DNA of 64,000 nt, taken from contig NZ_JAUSUV010000002.1 in the NCBI RefSeq assembly GCF_030814315.1, positions 186,001 to 250,000 on the forward strand. The letters are read 5' to 3'. The DNA is from Croceifilum oryzae (GTDB lineage: Bacteria; Bacillota; Bacilli; Thermoactinomycetales; Thermoactinomycetaceae). A program made the translations under genes and the position numbers. Shown here piece after piece: positions 40,408-49,866 of this stretch (its first letter is position 1; every line of letters starts with the position of its first letter). The notes beneath the pieces are model-generated. The model was not told where the DNA came from. It ran no database searches and was given only the letters and a program-made list of their open reading frames with translations.

Positions 40408-43194
40408 ATGGCTGATTATCGTAGTACGATTCATTTGCCTGTGACGGATTTCCCGATGAAGGGAAATCTCCCTAATCGAGAGCCAGAGATGCAAAAATGG
40501 TGGGATGAGATCGATATTTATCGTTTGGTTCAAGAGAAACGCAAAGGATCGCCGCAGTTCATTTTGCATGATGGACCTCCTTATGCGAATGGAGATATCC
40601 ATGTTGGTCATGTATTAAATAAATCGCTGAAAGATTTTGTCGTTCGCTATAAAAGTTTAAATGGGTTTGACGCGCCTTATGTGCCCGGATGGGATACACA
40701 TGGTTTGCCGATTGAACACGCTGTTGTGACGAAAAAGAAAGTGGATCGCAGATCAGTGAGTGTGGTCGATTTCCGTAATCTATGTACCGAATATGCTCTA
40801 TCTTTTGTAGAGAAACAAGCTGATCAATTTAAACGCATGGCGATTCGTGGTGATTTTGAAAATCCATATATCACCTTACAACCAGAGTATGAGTCAGCCC
40901 AGATTCGTCTGTTTGGTGATATGGCTCGCAAGGGACATATCTACCGTGGAATGCGTACGGTTTATTGGTCTCCAACTTCGGAATCTGCGCTGGCAGAGGC
41001 AGAGATCGAGTATCAAGAGAAACGTTCAGCATCGGTATATGTGAAGTTTCCAGTGCAAAATGGAAATGGGATCTTGGATGAGGAAAATACCTTTGTCGTT
41101 ATCTGGACCACCACTCCATGGACCATCCCTGCTAACTTGGCTATTTCGTTAAACCCTGAGTTTGAATACAGTGCTGTTCAAGTAGGGAATGAGAAATATA
41201 TCATGGCCACTGAATTGGTAGAGGCGGTTATGACGACAGCTGAAGTGGAGGAGTATGAAGTCGTTTCTACTTGGGCAGGTCGTGAGTTAAATGGAGTTGT
41301 ATGCCGACATCCATTTTATGATCGTCCATCTCCATTGGTATTTGGAGAGCACGTGACGCTCGAAGCTGGTACGGGTTGTGTTCATACCGCTCCTGGACAT
41401 GGTGAGGAAGACTTTGCGGTTGGACAAAGATATGGTTTAGAGGTACTTTGTCCTGTTGATGGACGTGGAGTATTTACAGCACAAGCTCCTGGCTTTGAGG
41501 GTATGTTCTATGAAGATGGGAATAAAAGAGTTTCCGAGTTGCTACAAGAACGGGGCTTGTTGCTCAAGCTGAGCTTTATCAAACATCAGTACCCACATGA
41601 CTGGAGAACCAAGAAACCGATCATCTATCGTGCGACAGAACAATGGTTTGCTTCGATTGATGGATTCCGTGGGCAGATGTTGGAAGAGATCAAAGATGTA
41701 GAGTGGGTGCCAACATGGGGAGAAGTTCGCTTAGGCAATATGATTGCCGATCGCGGAGACTGGTGTATCTCCCGTCAACGTACATGGGGCGTACCGATTC
41801 CTATTTTCTACTGTCAAGATTGCACAGAGCCTCACATCAATGATGAGACGATTGATTTTATCGCGAATCTGTTTGCAAAAGAAGGATCTACCTCTTGGTA
41901 TGCAAAAGATGTAAGTGATTTAATGCCAGCTGATCAGAAATGTAGCAAATGCGGATGTACCAGCTTCCGTAAAGAGACTGATATTATGGACGTATGGTTT
42001 GATTCCGGAAGCAGTCACTTTGCTGTACTTGCACAACGAGATGATCTAAGCTTCCCAGCAGACTTATACATCGAGGGATCTGACCAGTATCGTGGTTGGT
42101 TTAACTCTTCTCTTTCCACTTCTGTTGCCACGACTGGAAAAGCGCCTTACAAACAAGTCGTTTCCCATGGCTATGTTCTAGATGGTGAAGGTCGTAAGAT
42201 GTCGAAGTCGATTGGGAACGTAGTAGATCCGAATAAAGTTGCCAATCAATATGGTGCTGATATCCTACGTCTATGGGTTTCCTCTGTTGATTATCAATCG
42301 GATGTACGAATCTCGGATCCTCTGATCAAGCAAGTAGCTGAGGTATATCGGAAGCTGCGTAACACATTCCGTTTCCTTTTAGGAAACTTGGCGGACTTTG
42401 ATCCAGCAGAAAACCATGTACGCTATGATCAGTTAACTGAGCTAGATCGTTATGTACTATCTAAGCTACAAGGCCTAATTAAAACAGTTACCCAGGGGTA
42501 TGATACGTATGATTTCCACCAGGTATACGGCAGTATCCATACGTTTTGTACGGTGTTCTTAAGCCAATTCTACCTAGATGTCTTAAAAGATATTCTTTAT
42601 GTAGAAGAGACAGACTCTCTACAACGTCGGTCTGCTCAAACGGTTATGTATGAGATCTTGAGGGCCTTAGATGTGATGATTAGCCCGATTATCCCTCATA
42701 CAGCAGAGGAAGTATGGAAGTATATCCCGGGTGTGAGTGAGCAAAGCGTTCAACTGGCTGATTTCCCCGTGATGGATGGTACTTTGTGTGATCAAGCACT
42801 AGAGGATAAATGGGATCGATTCCTCGATATTCGAAGCGTTGTGTTAAAGGCACTCGAACAAGCACGTGCAGAGAAGTTGATTGGAAACTCGTTGGGAGCT
42901 ACAATTGAAATCGTACCTAACCTAGAGAGTGCACAGTTGCTAGCAAATTTAGATAACCTGCACCAGCTCTTTATCGTCTCAGGAGTAGAGGTTCTTCCGG
43001 CTTCCTCTGAAGTTCCAGCAGAGCAAATGGTGGAAGTAATCGTCCATGTAGCGGAAGGTGATAAATGTAACCGTTGTTGGACCATCTCTCCTACTGTCGG
43101 AACGCATTCATATAGTAAGCATCAAGAGCTATGTGAGCGTTGTGCAAGTATTGTTGAAAAAGAGTATCCTGACTTTGAAGTAGAAGCAGAATAG
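40408..43194 (+). CDS. ileS: Isoleucyl-tRNA synthetase
   Basis: This class I synthetase charges tRNA-Ile and edits valine. The 928-residue product has the HIGH motif as [11 protein letters not shown] near residue 60, the editing domain with [16 protein letters not shown] and [16 protein letters not shown], the KMSKS loop [10 protein letters not shown] near residue 596, an anticodon-binding domain, and the C-terminal zinc site CNRCW...CERC of bacterial IleRS type 1. Start ATG 40408 follows GAAGGATG. Regulated by the T-box leader. In the usual position after divIVA. Confidence 0.97.
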   Translation: MADYRSTIHLPVTDFPMKGNLPNREPEMQKWWDEIDIYRLVQEKRKGSPQFILHDGPPYANGDIHVGHVLNKSLKDFVVRYKSLNGFDAPYVPGWDTHGLPIEHAVVTKKKVDRRSVSVVDFRNLCTEYALSFVEKQADQFKRMAIRGDFENPYITLQPEYESAQIRLFGDMARKGHIYRGMRTVYWSPTSESALAEAEIEYQEKRSASVYVKFPVQNGNGILDEENTFVVIWTTTPWTIPANLAISLNPEFEYSAVQVGNEKYIMATELVEAVMTTAEVEEYEVVSTWAGRELNGVVCRHPFYDRPSPLVFGEHVTLEAGTGCVHTAPGHGEEDFAVGQRYGLEVLCPVDGRGVFTAQAPGFEGMFYEDGNKRVSELLQERGLLLKLSFIKHQYPHDWRTKKPIIYRATEQWFASIDGFRGQMLEEIKDVEWVPTWGEVRLGNMIADRGDWCISRQRTWGVPIPIFYCQDCTEPHINDETIDFIANLFAKEGSTSWYAKDVSDLMPADQKCSKCGCTSFRKETDIMDVWFDSGSSHFAVLAQRDDLSFPADLYIEGSDQYRGWFNSSLSTSVATTGKAPYKQVVSHGYVLDGEGRKMSKSIGNVVDPNKVANQYGADILRLWVSSVDYQSDVRISDPLIKQVAEVYRKLRNTFRFLLGNLADFDPAENHVRYDQLTELDRYVLSKLQGLIKTVTQGYDTYDFHQVYGSIHTFCTVFLSQFYLDVLKDILYVEETDSLQRRSAQTVMYEILRALDVMISPIIPHTAEEVWKYIPGVSEQSVQLADFPVMDGTLCDQALEDKWDRFLDIRSVVLKALEQARAEKLIGNSLGATIEIVPNLESAQLLANLDNLHQLFIVSGVEVLPASSEVPAEQMVEVIVHVAEGDKCNRCWTISPTVGTHSYSKHQELCERCASIVEKEYPDFEVEAE

Positions 43195-43221
43195 TGAGCA
43201 TTACGATCAATTTGGTAAGAG

Positions 43222-43249
43222 AGCGAGTATACAGCGATGTATGCTCGCT
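43222..43249 (+). other. 12-bp hairpin between ileS and lspA
   Basis: AGCGAGTATACA (43222-43233) pairs with TGTATGCTCGCT (43238-43249) with one G-U and a GCGA tetraloop. No T-run follows, so it is not a typical terminator; GCGA fits the GNRA tetraloop pattern, which suggests an RNA stability element. Confidence 0.5.
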
Positions 43250-43277
43250 TATAGTGCTAATATAGGGAGGTACCCAC

Positions 43278-43769
43278 TTGAGATATTGGCTCACAGCATT
43301 GACTATCATTGTGATAGATCAGTGGACAAAATGGCTAGTTGCCTCTAAGATGGCACTGGGGGATTCGATTACGGTAATCGATGGATTCTTTCATCTTACT
43401 TCCCACCGAAATCGTGGAGCGGCTTTTGGCATTTTACAAAATCAAAAATGGTTTTTTATTACGGTTACGTCTATTGTAATTTGTGCTTTAATTTATTTTC
43501 TATGGGCAAGCCGGAAAGAGCACCCACTCATGAAGTGGGGATATGCGAGTGTATTAGGTGGAGCACTCGGGAACTATATTGATCGTGTTCGAATGGGTGA
43601 AGTTGTAGATTTTCTACATTTTCAATTTGGTTCCTATGACTTTGCGATTTTCAATGTAGCAGATAGTGCAGTTTGTGTAGGAGTAGCAATCTTATTTCTT
43701 GGTATATTATTAGAACCAGGAAAACCTGTTCCAGAAAAATTAGAGTCCAATCATACGAAGGAAGCATAA
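43278..43769 (+). CDS. lspA: Lipoprotein signal peptidase (signal peptidase II)
   Basis: LspA cleaves the signal peptide of prolipoproteins in the membrane. The 163-residue product has four hydrophobic segments and the catalytic aspartates in GGALGNYIDRVRMGEVVDFL and FNVADSAVCVG, plus the HRNRGAAFGIL segment. The TTG start at 43278 follows GGGAGG by about 10 bases and gives the expected short N-terminus. rluD starts 3 bases after its stop. Confidence 0.95.
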   Translation: MRYWLTALTIIVIDQWTKWLVASKMALGDSITVIDGFFHLTSHRNRGAAFGILQNQKWFFITVTSIVICALIYFLWASRKEHPLMKWGYASVLGGALGNYIDRVRMGEVVDFLHFQFGSYDFAIFNVADSAVCVGVAILFLGILLEPGKPVPEKLESNHTKEA

Positions 43770-43772
43770 AAA

Positions 43773-44708
43773 ATGAGCGAACAAATGGAAGTAGTTACGT
43801 TGCAAGTGGAGGAAGACCGTTCTGGAGAACGATTGGATAAATGGGTGAGTACCTATGATCCAGATTGGTCTCGTGTGCGGGTGCAAGAGTGGATTAGTGG
43901 GGGTCTTATCACGGTAGATGGTAAGCCGAAAAAGTCCAACTATAAAGTTCGTACAGGTGAAACGGTGGAAATTTCCGTTCCACCAGTGGAAGAGTTACAA
44001 GTAGAAGCGGAAAACATCCCACTTGATATCGTGTATGAGGATGAGGATGTTATTGTCGTGAATAAACCGCGAGGCATGGTTGTGCATCCTGGAGCTGGTA
44101 ATAATACAGGAACGCTAGTAAATGCATTGTTATACCATTGCAAAGACAGCTTATCTGGAATTGGCGGAGTCGCTAGACCGGGCGTTGTACACCGTATTGA
44201 TAAAGATACCTCTGGATTATTGATGCTAGCCAAAAATGATCATGCTCATCATTCGTTGGTGGATCAATTAAAAGCGAAAACGGTAGAACGGGTTTATGCA
44301 GCGATTGTTCATGGATTAATTCCTCATGAGCACGGAACAGTGGATGCCCCAATCGGTCGTGATCCAATCCATCGCCAACGCATGGCGATCAATCACAACA
44401 ATGGGAAAAATGCTGTTACCCATTTTCGAGTCAAAGAACATTTGAAAGATACTTCTCTTATTGAGTGTAGATTAGAAACAGGGCGTACTCATCAAATTCG
44501 GGTTCACATGAAATATATCAACTTTCCTCTTGTAGGTGATCCTGTATACGGACCTTCCAAAAGCCCAATACGCTTTGAAGGGGGTCAAGTCCTGCATGCG
44601 CAAGTGCTTGGATTTGAACATCCGAGAACAGGTGAGTTTATGAGATTTGAAGCTGAACCACCAGAAGATTTCCAGGCGTTGTTACGGAAGTTACAAAATC
44701 AAATGTAG
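43773..44708 (+). CDS. rluD: RluD-type 23S rRNA pseudouridine synthase (YlyB)
   Basis: The 311-residue protein has an N-terminal S4 domain (GERLDKWVSTYDPDWSRVRV) and a RluA-family catalytic domain with the active-site aspartate in VHRIDKDTSGLLMLAK, preceded by VVNKPRGMVVHPGAGN and followed by LETGRTHQIRVHM. It isomerises uridines in 23S rRNA helix 69 by family analogy. In Bacillus the gene after lspA is this one (ylyB), followed by pyrR; here a 15-kb block separates it from pyrR. Confidence 0.92.
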   Translation: MSEQMEVVTLQVEEDRSGERLDKWVSTYDPDWSRVRVQEWISGGLITVDGKPKKSNYKVRTGETVEISVPPVEELQVEAENIPLDIVYEDEDVIVVNKPRGMVVHPGAGNNTGTLVNALLYHCKDSLSGIGGVARPGVVHRIDKDTSGLLMLAKNDHAHHSLVDQLKAKTVERVYAAIVHGLIPHEHGTVDAPIGRDPIHRQRMAINHNNGKNAVTHFRVKEHLKDTSLIECRLETGRTHQIRVHMKYINFPLVGDPVYGPSKSPIRFEGGQVLHAQVLGFEHPRTGEFMRFEAEPPEDFQALLRKLQNQM

Positions 44709-44711
44709 AAA

Positions 44712-44747
44712 AAACCTTCTAAGATGACATTCTTAGAAGGTTTCTTT
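44712..44747. terminator. Bidirectional terminator between rluD and yciI
   Basis: AAACCTTCTAAGA (44712-44724) pairs with TCTTAGAAGGTTT (44731-44743), a 13-bp stem with a 6-base loop. T-rich sequence follows on + and an A-run precedes it, so it can serve both convergent genes. Confidence 0.83.
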
Positions 44748-44769
44748 CGATCCAAGATGAATCAGTAGA

Positions 44770-45024
44770 TTATGCTTTCCATTCGTGTAATTCCAATCTC
44801 CGAACCCCTTGTAATACATATGGGTCGTTGCCAGCTAGTTCTTGAGCTTCCTCTAGAGAATCAGCTAGGTAGATCACCAAGCCGCCTGCACCATCTGTAA
44901 AAGGTCCTTTGGCAAAGATTTTTCCTTGTTGTTCTAAGTTCGTAAGGTAGTCCACGTGTGCTACGCGAAATTCGAGGTTTAACTCAGGCTTCTCCATATG
45001 TAAAATTGCGGCATATTTTGACAT
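44770..45024 (-). CDS. YciI family protein
   Basis: The 84-residue protein is of the YciI (dimeric ferredoxin-like barrel) family: KYAAILHMEKPELNLEFRVA, a conserved HVDYLTNLEQQGKIFAKGPF with the His/Asp pair, then DGAGGLVIYLADSLEEAQEL and NDPYVLQGV. YciI members are small enzymes or binding proteins of mostly unknown substrate. GGGG-rich sequence (AAAGGGGATA) precedes the ATG on the minus strand. It converges on rluD. Confidence 0.88.
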   Translation of the reverse strand: MSKYAAILHMEKPELNLEFRVAHVDYLTNLEQQGKIFAKGPFTDGAGGLVIYLADSLEEAQELAGNDPYVLQGVRRLELHEWKA

Positions 45025-45100
45025 GTTATATCCCCTTTACATAAAAATATCGGACAATAAATTAAGTGTCCACCTTTTGAGAGGCATTTGCAAGCATGTT

Positions 45101-45658
45101 TTAATCAACAGCTTGCTTCTTCTTCGAATACCACCACAAAACAATCCCAACGACGACTAAGCCTAAAATGGTCCATTGTAAAGCCCGACCAAGTTGTTGG
45201 AATCCGAGGAATGTGACTACTTCTAGTGTGATCGAAGGGATTTTGCCGATGCCTGTTGTCCAGATGAAATCAATCAGTCGAACATTGGTAAATGCGCCGG
45301 CTACGTTTACAACTCCTGATGGGAAGAAGGGAGCTAATCGGACCGTTAGGAGTGAGAGCTGTTGTTTGCCTCTGGGGAGGGAGTTACATTTTTGTATCCA
45401 ACGCCAATTGCCTTTTTTCTCCCCTTTCCACTGTTGAACCCCTTTTCGGTATAACCAAAATGCGAGTGAAGATCCCACTAATTCACTTAACCATGATAAT
45501 AAGAAGCCCCACCAAGGGCCCCAAAGAATGATGTTGATTCCAGTTACAAATATGGATGGGATGACACCTAGTAAATTTAATAGGACCGTAAATAAAAAGC
45601 TAAGTGGAATGGCCCATAAACCCAGGGCGGAGAAAAACTCTAGTATCATTTGTGTCAA
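45101..45658 (-). CDS. TVP38/TMEM64 (SNARE-associated Golgi/DedA superfamily) membrane protein
   Basis: The 185-residue membrane protein has about five hydrophobic segments. FVTGINIILWGPWWGFLLSW and ELVGSSLAFWLYRKG contain the glycine-rich re-entrant pattern of VTT/DedA-like proteins, and LTVRLAPFFPSGVVNVAGAF matches the conserved R-x-x-P segment in the second half. Family members are linked to lipid scrambling or undecaprenyl-phosphate flipping; the specific role here is unknown. A GAGGTGACC-type ribosome site precedes the ATG. Confidence 0.85.
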   Translation of the reverse strand: MTQMILEFFSALGLWAIPLSFLFTVLLNLLGVIPSIFVTGINIILWGPWWGFLLSWLSELVGSSLAFWLYRKGVQQWKGEKKGNWRWIQKCNSLPRGKQQLSLLTVRLAPFFPSGVVNVAGAFTNVRLIDFIWTTGIGKIPSITLEVVTFLGFQQLGRALQWTILGLVVVGIVLWWYSKKKQAVD

Positions 45659-45756
45659 GAGGTCACCTCAGATCGAAGCAATACAATCATTTCATTAAGT
45701 TTACTTGTTATTTTCATGGAATACCATGGGAATTGGTTTTAACTACATTCTAAAAT

Positions 45757-45785
45757 TTGACGATAAAATGAAAATATGGTATTTT
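45757..45785 (+). promoter_or_regulatory. Promoter of the thi operon
   Basis: TTGACG (45757-45762) and TATTTT (45780-45785) with a 17-base spacer lie 35 bases upstream of the TPP aptamer, giving a transcription start near 45792. Confidence 0.65.
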
Positions 45786-45820
45786 GAACTTGTTTCATTC
45801 CAATAACATATGGATCGAGC

Positions 45821-45952
45821 CACTAGGGGAATCAAGGCGATTGAGACGGGAGAAACCCGGACCCTTTGAACCTGATCTAGTTGATACTAGCGTAGGGAAG
45901 TGGAGTAGACTTATACATAATAGTCGCTCCTCGTCTAGGTGCGGCTTTTTTG
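45821..45952 (+). ncRNA. TPP riboswitch with transcription terminator
   Basis: The aptamer (about 45821-45903) has the THI-box landmarks CACTAGGGGAATC, TTGAGACGGGAGAAACCCGGACCC read in parts, CCTTTGAACCTGATCTAGTT, and TACTAGCGTAGGGAAGTGG. The expression platform is a terminator, AGTCGC (45922-45927) with GCGGCT (45941-45946) plus inner CCT/AGG, followed by a T-run. Thiamine pyrophosphate binding should terminate transcription ahead of thiD. Confidence 0.95.
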
Positions 45953-45975
45953 TTATGTGAAAGGAAGGATGAAAT

Positions 45976-46782
45976 GTGGAGAGGAAGCATGTTCTTACAA
46001 TTGCTGGAAGTGATAGTGGGGGTGGAGCAGGGATACAGGCAGATTTGAAAGTTTTTTCTGCACTGGGTACATACGGCATGAGTGTCATTACCGCCGTTAC
46101 CGCCCAAAATACGTTGGGGGTTACAGCGATTCAAGAGATCGATGCACAAATAGTAAAATCCCAACTAGATGCTGTGTTTTCCGATATCCGAGTAGATGCT
46201 GTGAAAATTGGGATGGTTTCGAATCAAGAAATTATGGATGTTATTGCAGAGAGCATACAGCGATATCAACCGCCTCATGTAGTGATGGATCCAGTTATGA
46301 TTGCTAAGTCTGGAGACCCCTTATTGCAGGAGGACTCCATTGCTACGTTGCGAAGCGTCCTACTCCCAATGGCAACGCTCATTACGCCTAATTTGCCTGA
46401 AGCGGAAGTGTTGCTTGGATGCAACATCACTTCCACCACGGAGATGCGACAAGCGGTGAAAGAACTAGCTGGAAAAATGAATACACAGGTCCTGCTAAAA
46501 GGTGGGCATCTGGACGGGGATGCAGTTGATATTCTTTCCACAGGTAAGGAGTTTAGCAGTCCACGTATTGAGACCCCGCATACGCACGGCACGGGTTGTA
46601 GCCTTTCTTCTGCTATTGCGGCCTATCTTGCTTTAGGTGAGCCGATAGATGAGGCGATCGCAAAGGCGAAAGAGTATGTATTTCAAGCGATTTGTCATGC
46701 TTTCCCTATTGGAAATGGTCACAGTCCCATTCATCATTTTTATCAATGGGATCAGGGAGGGAGAAAGGTATGGGATTCATAA
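45976..46782 (+). CDS. thiD: Hydroxymethylpyrimidine/phosphomethylpyrimidine kinase
   Basis: ThiD phosphorylates HMP and HMP-P to HMP-PP for thiamine synthesis. The 268-residue ribokinase-fold protein has [20 protein letters not shown] at the N-terminus, [39 protein letters not shown] and the C-terminal anion-hole [17 protein letters not shown]. Start is GTG 45976 with AAGGAAGGA 6 bases upstream. First gene after the TPP riboswitch; it overlaps thiE by 13 bases. Confidence 0.95.
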   Translation: MERKHVLTIAGSDSGGGAGIQADLKVFSALGTYGMSVITAVTAQNTLGVTAIQEIDAQIVKSQLDAVFSDIRVDAVKIGMVSNQEIMDVIAESIQRYQPPHVVMDPVMIAKSGDPLLQEDSIATLRSVLLPMATLITPNLPEAEVLLGCNITSTTEMRQAVKELAGKMNTQVLLKGGHLDGDAVDILSTGKEFSSPRIETPHTHGTGCSLSSAIAAYLALGEPIDEAIAKAKEYVFQAICHAFPIGNGHSPIHHFYQWDQGGRKVWDS

Positions 46783-47390
46783 ATGATCTTCGTCTTTACC
46801 TTGTCACAGATGAGCAACCTAATCTATTGCCACGTGTAGAAAAGGCAATCCAAGGAGGAGTAACTTGCGTTCAGCTTCGACGAAAGAAGATAACGGATGA
46901 TCAATTTATCGAAGAGGCTCTGCAAGTGAAGCAGTTGTGTCGTCAGTATAAAATTCCCTTTGCCATCAATGACCGCGTGGAGATCGCTCGTGAAGTGGAA
47001 GCAGATTGGTTACATATTGGTCAGGAAGATAAGGGAATTCTATATGCAAGGGCAATCGTAGGGGGAATGACGAAGATTGGTGTATCGGTCCATAGTGTTG
47101 AAGAGGCATTAGAGGCTGAGAGATCAGGTGCTGATTATGTGGGCGTAGGCGCTCTATTCCCTACATCGTCCAAGCCAGATACGATCCCGCTTCATCTAAA
47201 TACCTTACGATCTATTCGAAAGGCGATCAATATTCCTATTGTGGGGATTGGCGGTATTACGGAAGAAATGATAAAACAAGTTCCTCCTGGTATTGTAGAC
47301 GGATTTGCTATTATATCATCTATACTTTCTGATCAAGATCCTAAGTCTGCGGCAATTCGAATGAGAAGTGTTATGGAACAACAATGTTAG
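46770..47390 (+). CDS. thiE: Thiamine-phosphate synthase
   Basis: ThiE condenses HMP-PP with thiazole phosphate. The 206-residue TIM-barrel protein shows LYLVTDEQ, GGVTCVQLRRK, FAINDRVEIAREVEADWLHI with GQED, IGVSVHSVEEA, ADYVGVGALFPTSSK and VGIGGITEE. ATG 46770 overlaps thiD and follows GGGAGGGAGAAAGG. No thiM (thiazole kinase) or thiC is in the window, so the operon combines HMP activation, coupling and, further on, HMP import. Confidence 0.95.
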   Translation: MGFINDLRLYLVTDEQPNLLPRVEKAIQGGVTCVQLRRKKITDDQFIEEALQVKQLCRQYKIPFAINDRVEIAREVEADWLHIGQEDKGILYARAIVGGMTKIGVSVHSVEEALEAERSGADYVGVGALFPTSSKPDTIPLHLNTLRSIRKAINIPIVGIGGITEEMIKQVPPGIVDGFAIISSILSDQDPKSAAIRMRSVMEQQC

Positions 47391-47445
47391 ATAATAAGGA
47401 AAAAGAGCTTGTTGACGATCTATTGGATAATCAGTGCTGGGAGAG

Positions 47446-47628
47446 TCTGTTCGATCACAGCTCAATACCAATCCTGCAGGGGGAAGTAGAACTGTCCGCT
47501 CCGCAATCCTTCGCTGGGGCAGGTGCAAAACTCGCAAAGAGCACTCAGACATGTTGCACCAAAAGCGCCCCATGCTACGGATCACTACGCTAAGTAGGAT
47601 TGCTAACATCGCTTAGTGATCGAACAGA
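47446..47628 (+). repeat. Structured intergenic repeat, copy 2, with 13-bp terminal inverted repeats
   Basis: This 183-base element is bounded by TCTGTTCGATCAC (47446-47458) and its exact complement GTGATCGAACAGA (47616-47628). Inside, GGGGC/GCCCC (47516-47520 with 47567-47571), GGTGCAA/TTGCACC (47522-47528 with 47554-47560) and GATCACTA/TAGTGATC (47580-47587 with 47614-47621) match the helices of copy 1 at 28 kb, with compensatory base changes. The conserved unpaired words include TACGCTAAGTAGG and GCAAAACTCGCAAA. The terminal repeat and the last helix share bases and so are alternative pairings. It is on the + strand in the thiE-ykoE gap and is followed by a T-run (47632-47638). No coding sense is apparent. 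Confidence 0.7.
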
Positions 47629-47637
47629 TTCTTTTTT

Positions 47638-47735
47638 TGCCACTTGCCCGAAGCATCGATAGACGAAGCGGACTTGCTTTTCCACATCCTCGCAGGCTCA
47701 CTATTTGAGCTTTGGTCAGATACATGCCCCGGGCT
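47638..47735 (-). repeat. Structured intergenic repeat, copy 3, truncated
   Basis: On the minus strand this is close to the 5' half of copy 1 (28080-28162): shared are GCCACTTGCCCGAAGC, ACTTGCTTTTCCACATC, GGCTCACTATTTGAGCT and GATACATGCCCCGGGCT as read on +. It carries a 15-base insertion (about 47655-47671) and stops at the GGCAAAA where copy 1 continues into its second half. It lies back to back with copy 2, on the opposite strand. The GCTCA/TGAGC hairpin is fully conserved. Confidence 0.7.
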
Positions 47736-47798
47736 AGAAGAAATGACTGATTTATCAACAGACCCAATAACACAAAGAAAAAGAAAGAGGAGACACTC

Positions 47799-48380
47799 AT
47801 GAAAAAAGGATTAAAACTTACCGACATCCTAGTAACCATCGTAATTTCACTTGTATTTGGCGTCATTTATAAACTTTGGAGCCCTATATACTCGGCTGTA
47901 AAACCAATTGGACTACATGTGGATCAGTTGTTGTATGGAATGTGGTTTATGGCAGGACCGCTCGCTTTTCTCATTATTCGAAAGCCGGGCGTTGCGTTAC
48001 TTGCTGAGACTGCTGCCTCTTCAGGTGAGCTTCTCATGGGGAGTGAATGGGGATTATCAACGTTAATATATGGCTTGATTCAAGGTTTACTTGCTGAACT
48101 CATTCTTGCTTTATTCCGTTATAAAAAGGCAAATGTGTTGGTTGTTAGTTTAGCGGCCATTGCTTCTTGTGCGGGATCGATTGTGTTTGATTATTTCCAG
48201 GGTTATATCGATGCGTTGGTATGGTGGAATTTAGGACTATTCTTCATCGCTCGTTTTGTGGGATCGGTACTGATTGCAGGTGTTATTGCGTATGGACTTG
48301 CAAAAGCATTAGAGAAAACAGGGGTTACGGGGCTCGTGAGAGGAAGTACAGAGGCAGATGTACGATCACTCGATGATTAA
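47799..48380 (+). CDS. ykoE: ECF transporter S component YkoE (thiamine/HMP uptake)
   Basis: The 193-residue integral membrane protein has about five to six hydrophobic segments, starting KLTDILVTIVISLVFGVIYK and including GPLAFLIIRKPGVALLAETA, VSSGELLMGSEWG-like ASSGELLMGSEWGLSTLIYG and the EALVWW-like YIDALVWWNLGLFFIARF. These are YkoE features; YkoE is the substrate-binding subunit of the B. subtilis YkoEDC ECF transporter for hydroxymethylpyrimidine/thiamine. GAGGAG precedes the ATG. It follows thiE after a 408-base gap that holds only repeat copies 2 and 3, with no second TPP riboswitch. Confidence 0.9.
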   Translation: MKKGLKLTDILVTIVISLVFGVIYKLWSPIYSAVKPIGLHVDQLLYGMWFMAGPLAFLIIRKPGVALLAETAASSGELLMGSEWGLSTLIYGLIQGLLAELILALFRYKKANVLVVSLAAIASCAGSIVFDYFQGYIDALVWWNLGLFFIARFVGSVLIAGVIAYGLAKALEKTGVTGLVRGSTEADVRSLDD

Positions 48381-49866
48381 GGGCGGTTATGGAGTTCATA
48401 AGCTTCGACTAAAATTTCCAGGTGATGAGAGCCTCCTTTTTCGGGATTGTGATTTTCAATACCAAAAAGGAGAGAAGATTTTATTCTTAGGACCGTCAGG
48501 ATGTGGGAAGTCGACCTTGCTTCAAGTATTAGCAGGGTTGATTCCACATGCGATAGATGTTCCGATGAAAGCGCAGCAAGTGGTAGTGCCTGAATCAACT
48601 GCGGTGGTATTTCAAGATCCAGATACTCAATTTTGTATGACTCATGTGGATGAAGAAATCGCATTTGTATTAGAGAATTTGCAGATTCCGAGAGAAGAAA
48701 TGCCGGATCAAATCAAAAAATACGTATCTGTTGTTGGACTCGATCTAGAAGATGTACACACTTCCATCCATACGCTTTCTGGTGGGATGAAACAACGCCT
48801 GGCAATAGCCTCTGCGATGGCACTTCAGCCAGAGGTATTATTTTTAGATGAACCAACGGCTTTTTTAGATACTGATGGAACGAAACAAGTATGGGAAACC
48901 ATTCGTCAGCTTCCAGATGATCAAACTTTACTAATCGTGGAACACAAAATCGAGGAAATGATGGATGTAGTGGATCGTATCGTCCTATTTCGCCCCGATG
49001 GAACGATTTTAGCAGATGGGAAGAAAGAGGAAGTTTTAGCGAATTACCAAGAGCAATTACGAGAATATGGAATCTGGTATCCCGGTATCTGGGAGGAACG
49101 ATTGATTTATCGTTCGAATGATTCTGTCACAAGTCAAGCAGATTCCCCATTACTCGCATTAAGAGACTTTCAAGTGCTTCACTCGGGGGATGTGAAACTA
49201 CAAGTTAGCCATGCTGATTTGTATCAGGGTGAATGGATTGCAGTGATAGGTAAGAATGGAGCGGGTAAAAGCACCTTGCTTCAAGGAATTCGTCAACTGC
49301 TGAAAACCAAAGGAAAGCTACTCTACCAAGGATCACCCATCGCACGAGCTGATTTGCAAAAGATTGGTTTTGTCTTTCAAAATCCAGAATTGCAATTTGT
49401 CGCGAGTACGGTAGGGGATGAGGTAGCTTATACCATTCGACAAGCTTTGAAGGACCCTACTGAAGAAGAGATTCATCAAATGGTACAGGAACGCCTAGAG
49501 ATGTTTTCTCTATGGGAACATCGTCATAAACATCCTTACCAGCTATCCGTAGGTCAGAAGCGACGACTTAGTGTTTGTGCGACGATTCATGAGAATCATC
49601 AAATCTTACTCTTGGACGAGCCAACATTTGGATTAGATGCTCAAAACACGTTTTCATTGCTGAATTGGCTGGAGGAGCTTCGTCAAAGCGGTACGACCAT
49701 CGTGATGGTAACACATAGCGAGGAAATCGCTCGTTACTATGCGGATCGAATTTGGTGGATTGGGAAAGGACATTTGCAAAAAGTGAGTTCCAATGGAGTG
49801 TCTGGAAAGGAGCTTGAAGATGGAGGGAATTGCGAAAGAGACGTGGCTTCATCGAGTAAACCCTAG
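48358..49866 (+). CDS. ykoD: ECF transporter duplicated ATPase YkoD
   Basis: The 502-residue protein contains two ABC ATPase domains in tandem. The first has FLGPSGCGKSTLL, TLSGGMKQRLAIASAMAL and EVLFLDEPTAFLD; the second has VIGKNGAGKSTLLQ, QLSVGQKRRLSVCA (degenerate signature, Val for Gly) and ILLLDEPTFGLD, with the switch His in MVTHSEE. A fused ATPase pair energises the group I-like YkoEDC transporter. The start at 48358 overlaps ykoE by 23 bases; an in-frame ATG at 48373 is an alternative. Its 3' end overlaps ykoC by 47 bases. Confidence 0.9.
   Translation: MYDHSMIKGGYGVHKLRLKFPGDESLLFRDCDFQYQKGEKILFLGPSGCGKSTLLQVLAGLIPHAIDVPMKAQQVVVPESTAVVFQDPDTQFCMTHVDEEIAFVLENLQIPREEMPDQIKKYVSVVGLDLEDVHTSIHTLSGGMKQRLAIASAMALQPEVLFLDEPTAFLDTDGTKQVWETIRQLPDDQTLLIVEHKIEEMMDVVDRIVLFRPDGTILADGKKEEVLANYQEQLREYGIWYPGIWEERLIYRSNDSVTSQADSPLLALRDFQVLHSGDVKLQVSHADLYQGEWIAVIGKNGAGKSTLLQGIRQLLKTKGKLLYQGSPIARADLQKIGFVFQNPELQFVASTVGDEVAYTIRQALKDPTEEEIHQMVQERLEMFSLWEHRHKHPYQLSVGQKRRLSVCATIHENHQILLLDEPTFGLDAQNTFSLLNWLEELRQSGTTIVMVTHSEEIARYYADRIWWIGKGHLQKVSSNGVSGKELEDGGNCERDVASSSKP

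Noticed and set aside
47384-47593. 69-codon frame starting at the thiE stop
   Set aside because: It overlaps the thiE end and then runs through repeat copy 2, whose helices explain the sequence; the translation resembles no protein and ends within the repeat.
47603-47866. 87-codon minus-strand frame ahead of ykoE
   Set aside because: It overlaps the ykoE start and its second half is the translation of repeat copy 3; there is no conserved protein feature.
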